Notes: generated by a model from the letters alone, not told the origin. A stretch of DNA of 60,053 nucleotides from Undibacterium sp. (GCA_025352365.1 JANXTO010000085.1:1-60053), one strand, 5' to 3'; counted from the stretch's first letter, positions 1 through 9,054 are shown. Program-made: numbers and translations.

Positions 1-1832
1 CCTAATTTAGTGGTGAAAAATGGATCAAATATGCGTCCGACATTGGCCGCAGGTATGCCTTTGCCGTTATCGCTGACCACAATTTCCACTCTATCTTCTT
101 CAAACAACTTGGCAGAAATATCCACCACACCGCGGGTGTCACCTTCAAAAGCATGAATAAACGCATTGTTAATCAGATTGGTCAACACTTGCCCCAGAGG
201 ACCGGGGTAACTATCCAGAATAATTTTAGGCGGAATCGTATACACCACCTCATGCCGGGTCTTGCGTATGGTCGGACCAAGAGTAAGCACAATTTCTGCA
301 ATGGTTTCATCCAACACAAACAAACGACAATTGGCACTGGTCTGATCAACAGCAACTTGTTTAAAGCTGACGACTAGTTCGGACGCTTTACCAAGATTGC
401 GCATCAAAATATCTGTGCCATTGCGCGTATTTTGTAAAAACTCGTCCAGAGTGGAACGCCGCATCCCAGTCTTCATCCCGGCGATGATTTGCTCGGTATG
501 CTGCTGCAAAGTGCTGGCAATCGTCACGCTGGTACCGATGGGCGTATTGAGCTCATGCGCGATGCCTGCCACCAAGGAGCCGAGTGCGGCCATTTTTTCG
601 GTGCGTAACAGCTCATGCTGCGCCCGCTGGAGATTCTCTAGCACGATCGTCAACTCAGAATTGGCCACCTCAAGTGCGTTAGTTCGTTCTGATACCCTGC
701 GCTCTAAACTGCTATTGAGGGTACGAATTTCTGATTCGTTATGGCGTTTTTCGGTGATATCTTCTTGCACCAGTACCAATAAAGATTCTTCACTCAGACG
801 TATTAACCTGCCAGAAATATTACACAGCAGGATTTTTTCCTGATGACCACAATGTAGCCATGCTTCGTAATCATGGATCTCGCCATGATGTTCTACGTTT
901 TGCATTACGGCATCTAAATCTTCTTTATTTCGCCACAGCGCAAGTTGTTTTTCTGGGCTATTTAAGATGTCATCATGCGACCAGCCAAATTGTCTGACCC
1001 AGGCATCATTGACATCAATCATCGTGAAACTGGTTGTTTTACGAAATACCGTCATAGCAACCGGAGAGGCATGAAAAATCGCGGTGAATTTTTCTTCGGT
1101 AAAACGTAAGGCTTGCTCTGCACGCAAACGATCATTTAATTCTTGTTGGAGTATCTCATTTTTCAGATCGCGCTCTGAAAGCAAAGCGCCCAGATCAAGC
1201 CGCATTTTATCTAGGCTATCGGCAAAGCTGCCAATCTCATCCTTGCGATGCCAGATCACCGCTTTGTCCAGTTTGCCACGAGCCAGATCGGCAGTAATAT
1301 TTTGCAGTGCCTGCAATGGATGTACGATCCTGCGCTCAAATAACAGCAGGATAAAACCAAATGAAATTAAAACCTGCGCAAGGATTGCGCCGCCCAACTT
1401 CAAGAAATCAATCAGTAAATCGTGATCCAAACGCCCTGTACTCAGTTCGATAACGACCTTACCGATTTGCTTATTATTTAAAAAAATCGGACGTTCTTCA
1501 TGCATGACCTCGCCGATGCGTCGCTCGGCGATTTCGCTATGCACAAACTGGCTTCGGGATTCATCTTCGACGGTGACTTGCAGAACTGCCGGGTCACGCA
1601 TGACGGCTTTAACAAATTGGGTAGCGACTTCTTTATCGACATTCCAGACCGGAACCGCCATCGCGCTGGATAGCATGTCCGCGTATTGCGACATTGGGGT
1701 ACGCACACGTAGATCCAACTCACGCTCGTACCGGTCCACTAGCAAAAATCGTCCGACGACCAAGGCTGGCAGTAAGATTCCTAATGCGACGCCTAAAATC
1801 AGAATTTGACGAAGTGAAAGTTTTCCCAACAT
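1..1832 (-). CDS. Membrane sensor histidine kinase (HAMP-PAS-HisKA-HATPase), 3' end cut by the window
   Basis: Sensor kinase reading off the left edge of the window. The ATG at 1832 opens MLGKLSLRQILILG. A first membrane segment lies at about residues 8-30, a periplasmic sensor region follows, and a second membrane segment lies at about 148-170. A HAMP linker, a PAS domain (roughly 255-380) and a HisKA domain with phospho-acceptor His426 in AHELNTPIG come next. The HATPase part shows an N-box (LTNLINNAF) and a G1 box (VSDNGKGIP). The LNTP variant of the H-box is common in kinases of this class. The only upstream same-strand gene is a solute-binding protein, which could feed it a ligand, but that is inference. 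No response regulator is visible, and the last residues lie outside the window. Confidence 0.9.
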   Translation of the reverse strand, partial: MLGKLSLRQILILGVALGILLPALVVGRFLLVDRYERELDLRVRTPMSQYADMLSSAMAVPVWNVDKEVATQFVKAVMRDPAVLQVTVEDESRSQFVHSEIAERRIGEVMHEERPIFLNNKQIGKVVIELSTGRLDHDLLIDFLKLGGAILAQVLISFGFILLLFERRIVHPLQALQNITADLARGKLDKAVIWHRKDEIGSFADSLDKMRLDLGALLSERDLKNEILQQELNDRLRAEQALRFTEEKFTAIFHASPVAMTVFRKTTSFTMIDVNDAWVRQFGWSHDDILNSPEKQLALWRNKEDLDAVMQNVEHHGEIHDYEAWLHCGHQEKILLCNISGRLIRLSEESLLVLVQEDITEKRHNESEIRTLNSSLERRVSERTNALEVANSELTIVLENLQRAQHELLRTEKMAALGSLVAGIAHELNTPIGTSVTIASTLQQHTEQIIAGMKTGMRRSTLDEFLQNTRNGTDILMRNLGKASELVVSFKQVAVDQTSANCRLFVLDETIAEIVLTLGPTIRKTRHEVVYTIPPKIILDSYPGPLGQVLTNLINNAFIHAFEGDTRGVVDISAKLFEEDRVEIVVSDNGKGIPAANVGRIFDPFFTTKL

Positions 1833-2018
1833 GAGCCTTGTAGAGTTACTTATTAAGTTACCAGTTGCCATAGCCTGTTGCCATATACAGTTTTATTTTC
1901 GCTGCAAGGAAACGACTGGCATTCACCGAATTTTGCAGAGTTCGCCGTTAGCTATTTTTGCAAAAAGAGCCTGATTAACAGACATTCACTCAGATATATG
2001 CATAGCGTCTTGAACACC

Positions 2019-2840
2019 TCAGTCACTTTTTTTACGCCAGAGCTGAATGTTATTTTCAATTAATTTATCCATCACATTCTGCTTGGTCAATTTGATCATT
2101 GCCTTCGCAACGCGCCCGCGCATTTCTCCGGTATTACATGGCGATTTGTGCGAGAAAGTTAAAAATAAGCCCTCATTACTAATCGCTGGCGTGACTATTT
2201 TTAAGCCGGTGATATTCAGCTTAGCCACGTAGGCGAGGCTTGGATCTTCCTCATAAATCAGATAATCTGAGCGCGATAAAGTCAACATTTTTAATGCTGA
2301 TTCCAGACTAGCAACGGTAGCTATTTTCAATGATTCCTTAGCATAATGATCGAAATCGTCACCGAAGCTATTATTGATCACCGTGACTCCCTGTTTGCCC
2401 TGCAGATCGCTCCACCTCTTATAGTTGAGAGACTTATTTGCTTTTGTCCAGATTACAGAATGCGTTTCACGGAAAGCCGGATAAAAATAATCCATGTAAT
2501 CCAGTCTGGGTTGAGTGAAAAAAGCCCCCGCAATCAAGTCAATACGACCAAGCTTAGCCTCCTCCTGCACGCGCCCCCAAGTACCAACATATTTGACTTC
2601 AATCGGTATGCCTAACTCTTTTGATAATAACTGCATTAAATCGGCATTTGCACCGATTAACCTGCTTTCATCGCTGGGGTCACGCCATAAATAAGGAGGA
2701 TATTCTGGATTGCCTGCTGCAATCAAGGCTTTACACGATTCAGCTTGCGCATTTGAACCAGAAAAACAGGCGCAAACCAAGGCGAGAACACTGAACAACT
2801 TTAGTCCTGACAGTGGCTGTATTTGCTTGTTGCTTAACAT
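2019..2840 (-). CDS. Periplasmic solute-binding protein, family 3 (amino-acid-type)
   Basis: 273-residue secreted protein of the bacterial extracellular solute-binding family 3. The N-terminus is a signal peptide ending near SGSNAQAES. The mature part has typical motifs of the family: NPEYPPYLWRD near the start, GANADLMQLLSKELGI, and a GRIDLIAGAFFTQPR segment. The start ATG at 2840 is preceded by AAGGGA. No permease or ATPase gene adjoins it. The next gene on the same strand, 186 bp downstream, is a membrane histidine kinase, so it may act as a ligand-presenting protein rather than a transporter component. That role is inference; the ligand cannot be read from the sequence. Confidence 0.85.
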   Translation of the reverse strand: MLSNKQIQPLSGLKLFSVLALVCACFSGSNAQAESCKALIAAGNPEYPPYLWRDPSDESRLIGANADLMQLLSKELGIPIEVKYVGTWGRVQEEAKLGRIDLIAGAFFTQPRLDYMDYFYPAFRETHSVIWTKANKSLNYKRWSDLQGKQGVTVINNSFGDDFDHYAKESLKIATVASLESALKMLTLSRSDYLIYEEDPSLAYVAKLNITGLKIVTPAISNEGLFLTFSHKSPCNTGEMRGRVAKAMIKLTKQNVMDKLIENNIQLWRKKSD

Positions 2841-3211
2841 TGAACAGTCCCTTGTTTTTATTGGGATAATGAGCGTCTAGTCTAACGACTGGATTTGGTA
2901 TTTACAAGAACGATCTAGGCGTAGGGCAATAAAATACTAAGAAGCAACGAAAATGAGCAAGATAGAAAACTGAAATGTAAAGTTAGTTTCGCCACTGTTT
3001 GCGATCCCATGATGACCCCAACCAAGACTTGCAAGCAAGCTTAGCCCTCGCTCCTGTCAATAGAGCAAACCTTGTGAGCTTATTAGTATCCACGAAGGCT
3101 CTGATTACATTATCGATTGAAAATACTCTGCCCATCTCCAGCCTACGCAAATCGCCTCGCTTGATCATCTCTGCAAATTTGCGTAAGTCGCTAACAAGAA
3201 TACTCAAAAAA
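2841..3211. other. Intergenic region with a possible dehydrogenase remnant
   Basis: 371 bp between the solute-binding protein start and the end of the glycine-zipper gene. On the minus strand, 3195 down to 2983 can be read as an uninterrupted peptide containing DLRKFAEMIKRGDLR and GRVFSIDNVIRAFVD. This resembles the C-terminal stretch of zinc-type quinone oxidoreductases, but it lacks the rest of the enzyme. The likeness is weak. The promoter of the solute-binding gene must lie in 2841-2950; no clear hexamers were found. Confidence 0.3.
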
Positions 3212-3826
3212 TTAACGGCGGATAATGCTATCGCCACTGTTTCTGACCAGATCACCGCTACCGAATCCTGGATCATGGTCGAAATTAAAAGTGCTTTTAT
3301 CGCCATTATCATATTGCACCGCGACTACCCAGACTTTGGACGATTTTGCTTTTTGCTCAATTTTACGACCAGCATAGGCACCGCCCGCTGCACCAGCAAC
3401 CGTTGCCAGATCGCGCCCGGTGCCATTACCGACCTGATTACCTAATAGTGCACCGGCCACACCGCCGGCAATTAAGCCTAAAGCGCTACCTTCTCCCTCT
3501 TTATCACTCACATTGACCGATAGCACACGACCGCAGCCAGCGCAGCTTGCGCCCGACTTGGTTGATACGGTGACTGCCTGCATATTCGATTTTGCGGTAG
3601 CCAATGCATTGTTATATTCGGTCTTGGCATCCCGCAGACATTGCATGCGCGAAGCGGATGTACTCTCTTCTGCACACAACTTTTTATCATCAGCATATCG
3701 AGTTGCCGCTCTTTTAGTATCTTCAGTATATTGCTGCTTAGAACTGATTGTTTGTGCATGAGCACCTATGTTTACACCTAAAAGTAGCAGGCACAACACG
3801 GGGGAAATTAAGGCGTTTTTTTTCAT
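3212..3826 (-). CDS. Secreted glycine-zipper (2TM) envelope protein
   Basis: 204-residue exported protein of unknown role. The chosen ATG at 3826 opens MKKNALISPVLCLLLLG, a signal peptide ending at AHAQ; a longer reading from a TTG at 3898 puts extra residues ahead of it and is unlikely. The middle has a CAGC motif. A glycine zipper follows (SALGLIAGGVAGALLGNQVG, then DLATVAGAAGGAYAGRKIE), the pattern of the Gly-zipper_2 / SlyB-like envelope family. The C-terminus resembles the small beta domain that follows the zipper in relatives. A second protein of the same class is encoded at 24076-24525. Confidence 0.8.
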   Translation of the reverse strand: MKKNALISPVLCLLLLGVNIGAHAQTISSKQQYTEDTKRAATRYADDKKLCAEESTSASRMQCLRDAKTEYNNALATAKSNMQAVTVSTKSGASCAGCGRVLSVNVSDKEGEGSALGLIAGGVAGALLGNQVGNGTGRDLATVAGAAGGAYAGRKIEQKAKSSKVWVVAVQYDNGDKSTFNFDHDPGFGSGDLVRNSGDSIIRR

Positions 3827-3975
3827 GTTAGAACTCCCGGATAAATTAAAGGATGGAAAAGCGAAGAACTTCCAGTAATACGGCATCATCAATAACAAGC
3901 ATGTCAGCTTTGTCGTCGTATAAGCCAGTTCAGGTAAAACACGGCACAGAGCGCCGTCATTTTATATAAAAGGCA

Positions 3976-3991
3976 TGGCATACAATGTGCA
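3976..3991 (+). promoter_or_regulatory. Candidate sigma-54 (-24/-12) promoter for ureEFG
   Basis: TGGCATACAATGTGCA has GG and GC separated by exactly 10 bases, as required for RpoN promoters (TGGCAC-N5-TTGC). It lies about 95 bp before the ureE start, and RpoN control fits a nitrogen-scavenging gene set. The same bases also form an imperfect hairpin with a T-run (about 3969-4000), so a structural role is possible. No NtrC site was recognised. Confidence 0.4.
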
Positions 3992-4086
3992 TACCTTTTT
4001 TATGAATTATTTTTATAATTTGTTTTTATAAAATATGTTGATGAAACACGAACACAATAGCACTATAGAAGCGCAATGCAAAAAAC

Positions 4087-4641
4087 ATGCGCACCGAAAA
4101 ACATCCCAGCTTTCGTTATAGCAAACTCATGCGTACCCTGCACACAAAAATTCAACACACAGATCATATCGATGGCGAATTAGTTTTACCTTTTCAGATA
4201 CGCGAAAAAAGTCGCTTTCGCGCTACCCTCACTTCAGGCGAGGATATTGCCTTACTCACGGTGCGTGGTAGCGTCTTGCGCGATGGCGATCTGATCGCTA
4301 GCGAAGACGGCTTCGTCGTCAAAATCGTCGCTGCGGCAGAATCGACTTATAAAGTCGTTTGCGATTCGGCCCAGGCTTTGTTGCGCTGTGCGTTCCATTT
4401 AGGTAACCGGCACACACAAGCTCAGGTTGGTGATGGTTTTTTAAGAATCCGCCACGACAATGTACTTAAAGAGATGTTAGAAGGTTTGGGCGCTCAGGTA
4501 GAGGAAGAACTTGCTGCATTTGAGCCAGAAGCCGGTGCTTATGGCGGTGGTCATCATCATGGCGATGACGGTCATCAGAACAATCCACTTGCACCTATCC
4601 CGCTACGTCAAAAAATACATCGTCCTTCGGACAAAAACTAA
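4087..4641 (+). CDS. ureE: Urease accessory protein UreE (nickel metallochaperone)
   Basis: 184-residue UreE, which delivers nickel to apo-urease through the UreG-UreF-UreD complex in the cytoplasm. An N-terminal domain includes the REKSRFRATLTSGEDIAL stretch. A metal-binding C-terminal domain follows, with AFHLGNRHTQAQV and the family's conserved HDNVLKEMLEGLG. The tail is histidine-rich (GGGHHHGDDGH), as expected for nickel storage. The family usually starts at about residue 15 here (second ATG at 4129, MRTLHTKIQ), and neither start has a clear ribosome-binding site. It is first in ureE-ureF-ureG; the ureF start lies 12 bp after its stop. No ureA, ureB, ureC or ureD is adjacent. Confidence 0.92.
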   Translation: MRTEKHPSFRYSKLMRTLHTKIQHTDHIDGELVLPFQIREKSRFRATLTSGEDIALLTVRGSVLRDGDLIASEDGFVVKIVAAAESTYKVVCDSAQALLRCAFHLGNRHTQAQVGDGFLRIRHDNVLKEMLEGLGAQVEEELAAFEPEAGAYGGGHHHGDDGHQNNPLAPIPLRQKIHRPSDKN

Positions 4642-4653
4642 TACGCCAAGCTG

Positions 4654-5349
4654 ATGATACAAACCACTGCATTGCTGCATTTGCTGCAACTTGCCAGCCC
4701 TTCTCTGCCGGTTGGCGCTTATAGCTATTCTCAAGGCTTAGAGAGTGCGATTGAACAAGGTCTGGTGAAAAATTCAGCTACTGCCAGACTATGGATATCG
4801 CAGCAATTAGTCGAGGTACTAGCCTGTTTTGAAGCGCCGATTTTGTGGCGACTGCTGCACGCTTTTGAAAAACGCGATCAGGCTACGATCAGTCTATGGA
4901 CCGAACATTTTTTGGCGGCGCGGGACACCGCAGAATTTCGGGCGGAGACTGTACAAATGGGGTATTCACTAGGCAAACTATTGGTAGATTTAAAACTGGA
5001 CGACAACCAAGTTGATCCGGCATTGCTGGCTTGTTTGCAAAGTCTGAGCGAAGTCCCATTCCCCACAGCATTAGCATGTAGCGCGGTTGCGTTGAAAGTA
5101 CCTGCCGAGGCAGCATTACTCGGCATGTTATTTTCATGGGCAGAAAATCAGGTGCTAGTGTGCGTCAAATCCGTGCCACTGGGACAAGTCGCGGGACAAG
5201 CCCTGTTACTCAGTTTGACTGAGGCATTAGAGGCGGCGGCAAAAACCGCGCAAACTCTGAACGACGATGAATTATCCAGCTGGGCACCAGGATTATCTCT
5301 GCTATCGATGCAGCATGAAGTGCAATATAGCCGCCTTTATCGATCTTAG
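4654..5349 (+). CDS. ureF: Urease accessory protein UreF
   Basis: 231-residue helical accessory protein that bridges UreD-bound apo-urease and the GTPase UreG during nickel insertion. Family hallmarks are at the N-terminus: [21 protein letters not shown]. The C-terminus has [11 protein letters not shown]. The length is typical. It begins 12 bp after ureE and ends 52 bp before the chosen ureG start, so the three genes are very likely one transcript. Confidence 0.95.
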   Translation: MIQTTALLHLLQLASPSLPVGAYSYSQGLESAIEQGLVKNSATARLWISQQLVEVLACFEAPILWRLLHAFEKRDQATISLWTEHFLAARDTAEFRAETVQMGYSLGKLLVDLKLDDNQVDPALLACLQSLSEVPFPTALACSAVALKVPAEAALLGMLFSWAENQVLVCVKSVPLGQVAGQALLLSLTEALEAAAKTAQTLNDDELSSWAPGLSLLSMQHEVQYSRLYRS

Positions 5350-5401
5350 CGCTCCTAACGTCAGCATCATACTTACCGAATTTACATTTTTGAGAGTCCA
5401 T

Positions 5402-6094
5402 ATGAATTCCGATTTCAATACCCAAATCAGTACCAAAATCAGTACTCAAATCAACACGCAAACCAACTCAAAAATAAGTGCACAAGCATCAAATCCGTTG
5501 CGCGTCGGCATCGGCGGCCCGGTAGGTTCGGGCAAAACGGCACTGTGCGAAATGTTATGTAAAGCCATGCGTGACGACTACGAGATGGCGGTCATCACTA
5601 ACGACATCTACACCAAAGAAGATATGGAAATCCTGTTACGCGCGGATGCCTTACCGGCAGAACGTTTGATGGGAGTAGAAACCGGCGGCTGTCCCCACAC
5701 AGCGATCCGCGAAGATGCGTCCATCAATCTGGAGGCGATCTCAAGGATGTGCGCTGATTTTCCTGACTTAGATTTAATTCTGGTGGAGTCTGGCGGCGAT
5801 AATCTGGCCGCAACTTTTAGCCCTGAATTATCTGACTTAACGATCTATGTGATCGACGTCGCTGGCGGTGAAAAAATTCCACGCAAAGGCGGGCCGGGCA
5901 TCACCCGCTCTGATTTATTGATCATCAATAAAACAGACCTGGCGCCACACGTCGGAGCCAATTTAGACATCATGGCGCAAGATGCCAAGCGCATGCGCGG
6001 TGATCGTCCGTTTATTTTTACAAATTTAAAAACGGGTGATGGCGTGACGCAAATAATGGAGTTTATTTGCCGTGAAGGCTTATTGAAAAACTGA
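5402..6094 (+). CDS. ureG: Urease accessory GTPase UreG with an unusual low-complexity N-terminus
   Basis: 230-residue SIMIBI-class GTPase that supplies GTP hydrolysis for nickel insertion into urease. The P-loop [11 protein letters not shown], the metal-binding CPHT motif ([15 protein letters not shown]) and the [10 protein letters not shown] specificity motif are intact. The ATG at 5402 is chosen because GAGAG lies just upstream; a longer open frame upstream overlaps ureF. Residues 2-32 are an Asn/Gln/Ser/Thr/Ile/Lys repeat tract (for example [15 protein letters not shown]) ahead of the usual start PLRVGIGG. In many UreGs this position is absent or histidine-rich. A bidirectional terminator follows at 6159-6191. 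Confidence 0.95.
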   Translation: MNSDFNTQISTKISTQINTQTNSKISAQASNPLRVGIGGPVGSGKTALCEMLCKAMRDDYEMAVITNDIYTKEDMEILLRADALPAERLMGVETGGCPHTAIREDASINLEAISRMCADFPDLDLILVESGGDNLAATFSPELSDLTIYVIDVAGGEKIPRKGGPGITRSDLLIINKTDLAPHVGANLDIMAQDAKRMRGDRPFIFTNLKTGDGVTQIMEFICREGLLKN

Positions 6095-6158
6095 ATGCCT
6101 TGTTTAGATAATTGAGGTAACTAAATAGTAAAACAGCGACTTTTTTCCGCCGCTCAAA

Positions 6159-6191
6159 AAAACAAATGAGCCGATTCGGCTCATTTGTTTT
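6159..6191. terminator. Bidirectional intrinsic terminator between ureG and the aminotransferase gene
   Basis: Perfect 16-base arms (6159-6174 and 6176-6191) centred on GCCGATTCGGC, with A-run and T-run flanks. It lies between two convergent genes, so it can serve both strands. Confidence 0.85.
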
Positions 6192-6206
6192 TAGATCAGA
6201 TCCAGA

Positions 6207-7415
6207 TTACAACTTAGACTGTATCAATTTACCCAACTTCTCAATCCCTTCATTAATCCGCTCTGGCGATACAGTCACAAAGCTCAAACGCAAGGTATTT
6301 GTGGCCGGATTATCTGCATAAAACGGCGCACCAGGAACGAATGCCACATTCTGCGCAATCGCTTCATCCAATAACTGTTTGCTATTGACGTGCGCAGGCA
6401 AGGTCACCCAGATAAACATACCACCCTCTGGACGCGTCCATGTCACGCTGGCTGGAAAATGCTTTGTCATCGCGGCGAGCATCACATCGCATTGACCTGA
6501 ATAAAAATGACGGATTGTCGGAATATGTTCGTTCAGGAAGCCATCTTTGATCACTTCGTACACCACCATCTGAGTCAGCGTAGACGTGTGTAAATCGGCG
6601 GCTTGTTTTGCCTGCTCCAATTTACGGATCAACGGCGCCGGACCGACGACATAACCGAGACGAATACCAGGCGTAAGGATTTTGGAGAACGAACCCATGT
6701 AGATCACGCCATCGGGATTCATCGTCAGCATTTTTGGTAAAGGCTCACCGCTGTAACATAAATCGCCATACGGATTATCTTCAATCAAAGGCAAACCCAG
6801 ACGTGCGCAGGTATCGACTAATTCGTAGCGACGTTCAACCGATAAAGTTAGGCCAGTCGGATTCTGGAAGTTAGGCAAGGCATACAATAAACGCGCGCCC
6901 TGTCCTTTTGCCGCAACTGACGACGGCAACAAACCATGCACATCACCATCGACAGAAACATACTCAGGCTGGTACAAAGAAAATGCCTGCAAAGCACCGA
7001 GGTAAGTCGGCGTCTCAACCAAGATCTTGCTACCCTTGTCGATCAACACTTTACCGAGCAAATCCAGACCTTGTTGTGAACCCGAGACCATCAAAATCTG
7101 TTCTGGCGAAATTTTAGTCACATCGTTGGACAAAGAATCCGCTATGAATTGACGTAAAGGCGCATAACCATCGGTCGGTCCGTATTGCAATGCCGACTTC
7201 CCTTGCTTGGATAAAACCAGATCAAACGCTGCCCGCATGCGGTCAATTGGAAACGTCTCTGGCGACGGCAAACCACCGGCGAAAGAAATCACTTCTGGAC
7301 GCATCGTGACTTTCAAAATTTCACGGATCACGGAGCCTTGCAACTGCTCTGCACGCTCAGAAAATTTCCACTGCATGGGGCTAGGATTTTCAAGTTTCAT
7401 ACTGGTCTCATTCAC
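6207..7415 (-). CDS. PLP-dependent aminotransferase, class I/II (2-aminoadipate/aromatic type)
   Basis: 402-residue fold-type I aminotransferase of the stand-alone group related to LysN and MocR catalytic domains. It shows VISFAGGLPSPETFP near the N-terminus, LQYGPTDGYAPLR, the PNFQNPTG motif that contacts PLP, and the Schiff-base lysine in GSFSKILTPGIRLGY (about residue 245). The substrate cannot be fixed from sequence; 2-oxo acid/amino acid exchange is known for the family. It lies 88 bp downstream of a RidA-like gene on the same strand. That pairing makes sense because RidA proteins clear reactive enamine/imine intermediates made by PLP enzymes. The start could also be the ATG five codons later. 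Confidence 0.88.
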   Translation of the reverse strand: MNETSMKLENPSPMQWKFSERAEQLQGSVIREILKVTMRPEVISFAGGLPSPETFPIDRMRAAFDLVLSKQGKSALQYGPTDGYAPLRQFIADSLSNDVTKISPEQILMVSGSQQGLDLLGKVLIDKGSKILVETPTYLGALQAFSLYQPEYVSVDGDVHGLLPSSVAAKGQGARLLYALPNFQNPTGLTLSVERRYELVDTCARLGLPLIEDNPYGDLCYSGEPLPKMLTMNPDGVIYMGSFSKILTPGIRLGYVVGPAPLIRKLEQAKQAADLHTSTLTQMVVYEVIKDGFLNEHIPTIRHFYSGQCDVMLAAMTKHFPASVTWTRPEGGMFIWVTLPAHVNSKQLLDEAIAQNVAFVPGAPFYADNPATNTLRLSFVTVSPERINEGIEKLGKLIQSKL

Positions 7416-7503
7416 TCTGTATTTTTATGTTGTACTGTTTTTATCATCGGTCAATTGTCTACGTTAATCTGGATGACTTCAGATTAATTTTGAGTTCATC
7501 AAC

Positions 7504-7962
7504 CTAGGCAATCTCAGCAATCAATTCAATTTCAACGCAAGCGCCCATCGGGATTTGTGCTACGCCGAAAGCGGAACGCGCATGCTTGCCTTGCTCGCCA
7601 AAAATCTCACCAAACAATTCTGATGCGCCGTTTGTAACTAAGTGCTGCTCTGTGAAGTCGCCAGTTGAATTGACCAGACTCATGACTTTAACAATCCGTT
7701 TAACGCGATTCAGGTCGCCGCCACAAGCGGCTTGCAGGGTAGCGATCAAGTCAATCGCTACTGCACGGGCGGCAGCTTTACCTTCTTCAGTGCTGATGTT
7801 TTTGCCTAATTGACCAACCCAAACTTTGCCATCTTTTTTTGCAAGATGACCGGACAAAAACACAGTGTTACCAGTTTGTGCATACATAACATACGCAGCG
7901 GCCGGCACAGCGACTGCTGGTAACTCAATATTCAAAGCTTGGAGTTTTTCGTAAAACGACAT
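7504..7962 (-). CDS. RidA/YjgF-family enamine/imine deaminase-like protein
   Basis: 152-residue protein of the RidA superfamily (cytosolic trimers that hydrolyse 2-aminoacrylate-type imines). It has TVFLSGHLAKKDGKVWVGQL, VKRIVKVMSLVNS, and the C-terminal block with the substrate-binding arginine (HARSAFGVAQIPMGACVEIE). The ATG at 7962 is chosen over a longer reading because GGAAATCACC precedes it and MSFYEKL is a usual opening. It is upstream of, and probably cotranscribed with, the aminotransferase gene. This longer, Leu/Ile-rich type is not the housekeeping RidA, so the exact substrate is open. Confidence 0.85.
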   Translation of the reverse strand: MSFYEKLQALNIELPAVAVPAAAYVMYAQTGNTVFLSGHLAKKDGKVWVGQLGKNISTEEGKAAARAVAIDLIATLQAACGGDLNRVKRIVKVMSLVNSTGDFTEQHLVTNGASELFGEIFGEQGKHARSAFGVAQIPMGACVEIELIAEIA

Positions 7963-8335
7963 GGTGATTTCCAAAAAAGTTGTGGCGTATGCCTGACTCG
8001 GTGCAATGTAGTGCAAAAAGCAATCTCAGCAATGACTAAACTACTTGGTGAAATTGCTAATGAGAACCAAGGCAAGTGCCTGATTTTATAGAGTGAAGCG
8101 GAACAATTGTTTTCACTGGCAGACCTCCATTGTAAGCCCCTCATCACCCGATTAACACCCCCAATTACAGACGATCCGCTTGATTTAATTTGGAGGCCTG
8201 TCTCTTTTCAACACGACTACCGATGATTCTTCATCGGTCTGCCGATTGCCAATAACGCTATCGCTGCCAGCCAATTGGTATTGGGCGAGAATTCGTCGCT
8301 TATATCATCACTGATAACATCGACTGCGTCATCAC
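7963..8335. other. Gap between lysE and the RidA gene
   Basis: 373 bp. The RidA-gene side should hold its promoter. Between 8217 and 8354 the minus strand has a 45-codon reading frame from a GTG that overlaps the end of lysE: an acidic ISDD-repeat segment, a hydrophobic stretch (NWLAAIALLAIG) and a basic end. It is too short to call as a gene. A small hairpin with 6-bp arms lies near 8220-8235. Confidence 0.3.
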
Positions 8336-8947
8336 TTATAAGGTCAGCATCCACATCGCCGTCAACGCTAATGCCAATCCCATCACGAGATTAAAATTTC
8401 TCAGACGATTACCGACTAGCAACCAGTTGCGCAAACTTTGCCCCATCCATGCCCAAGCGAGAATACTCAGCGCACTCGGAATGGTAAATCCCAGACTCAT
8501 CCAAGCCATACGGACAACAAAATCAGCATGCCCTATGGCATAAGTTGAGGTCGCGGCGACCAGCATCATCCATGCTTTGGGGTTAACGATCTGAAACAAT
8601 GCAGCTTGCGGAAGACTTAAAGGTTTAATCGCATCGCTGGACGACAGCTGGCGTGAGAAACATAGCTTAAAAGCCAGGTACAAAAGATAAGCAATACCCG
8701 CCAGCTTCATACCCCAGACTAGATAAGGGCTGGCTTGCAAAATAGCGATGCCGCCCAAACCGACCACCCACATCAGCACCACAAAGCCGATTGGCACACC
8801 CGCCACCTGTGGTAAGGCGGCACGCAGTCCATGATTAACACCAGTGGTTGCAGCGATTGCCACATTAGGGCCAGGCGTAAAAGAAGCGATCCAGGCAAAG
8901 GTGGTAAAAGCCAGCACTTCAGCAAATTGTATTTGAGCAAATGGCAT
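8336..8947 (-). CDS. LysE/RhtB-family amino-acid exporter
   Basis: 203-residue inner-membrane exporter with about six hydrophobic helices. The family signature SFTPGPNVAIAATTGVNHGLR follows the first helix, and QIVNPKAWMMLVAA carries the second conserved NPK motif. The ATG at 8947 is chosen because AGGA lies 8 bases upstream; a TTG at 8965 would add six residues. Family members export lysine, threonine, homoserine lactones and similar compounds. The substrate here is unknown. A copy of the dispersed palindromic element starts 24 bp upstream. Confidence 0.9.
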   Translation of the reverse strand: MPFAQIQFAEVLAFTTFAWIASFTPGPNVAIAATTGVNHGLRAALPQVAGVPIGFVVLMWVVGLGGIAILQASPYLVWGMKLAGIAYLLYLAFKLCFSRQLSSSDAIKPLSLPQAALFQIVNPKAWMMLVAATSTYAIGHADFVVRMAWMSLGFTIPSALSILAWAWMGQSLRNWLLVGNRLRNFNLVMGLALALTAMWMLTL

Positions 8948-8970
8948 CACAAATTTCCTATTCAATAAAA

Positions 8971-9054
8971 TATACTAGAGGGGTGTAATTTTTAATGTCC
9001 AATGATTATTTGCACAATAAGGTATATTTATTCACATACTCCCCTATTTTTTAA
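8971..9054. repeat. Dispersed palindromic element, copy A
   Basis: AT-rich element in the lysE upstream region. It shows TATACT at the left end, an inner palindrome built around TGTCCAATGATTATTTGCA with CAATAAG after it, and the shared block CATACTCCCCTATTTTTTA at the right end. The same blocks recur in copies B-F. Confidence 0.7.

Noticed and set aside
2999-3445. 148-codon plus-strand frame antisense to the glycine-zipper gene
   Set aside because: The minus-strand gene has a signal peptide and domain; the antisense frame has neither.
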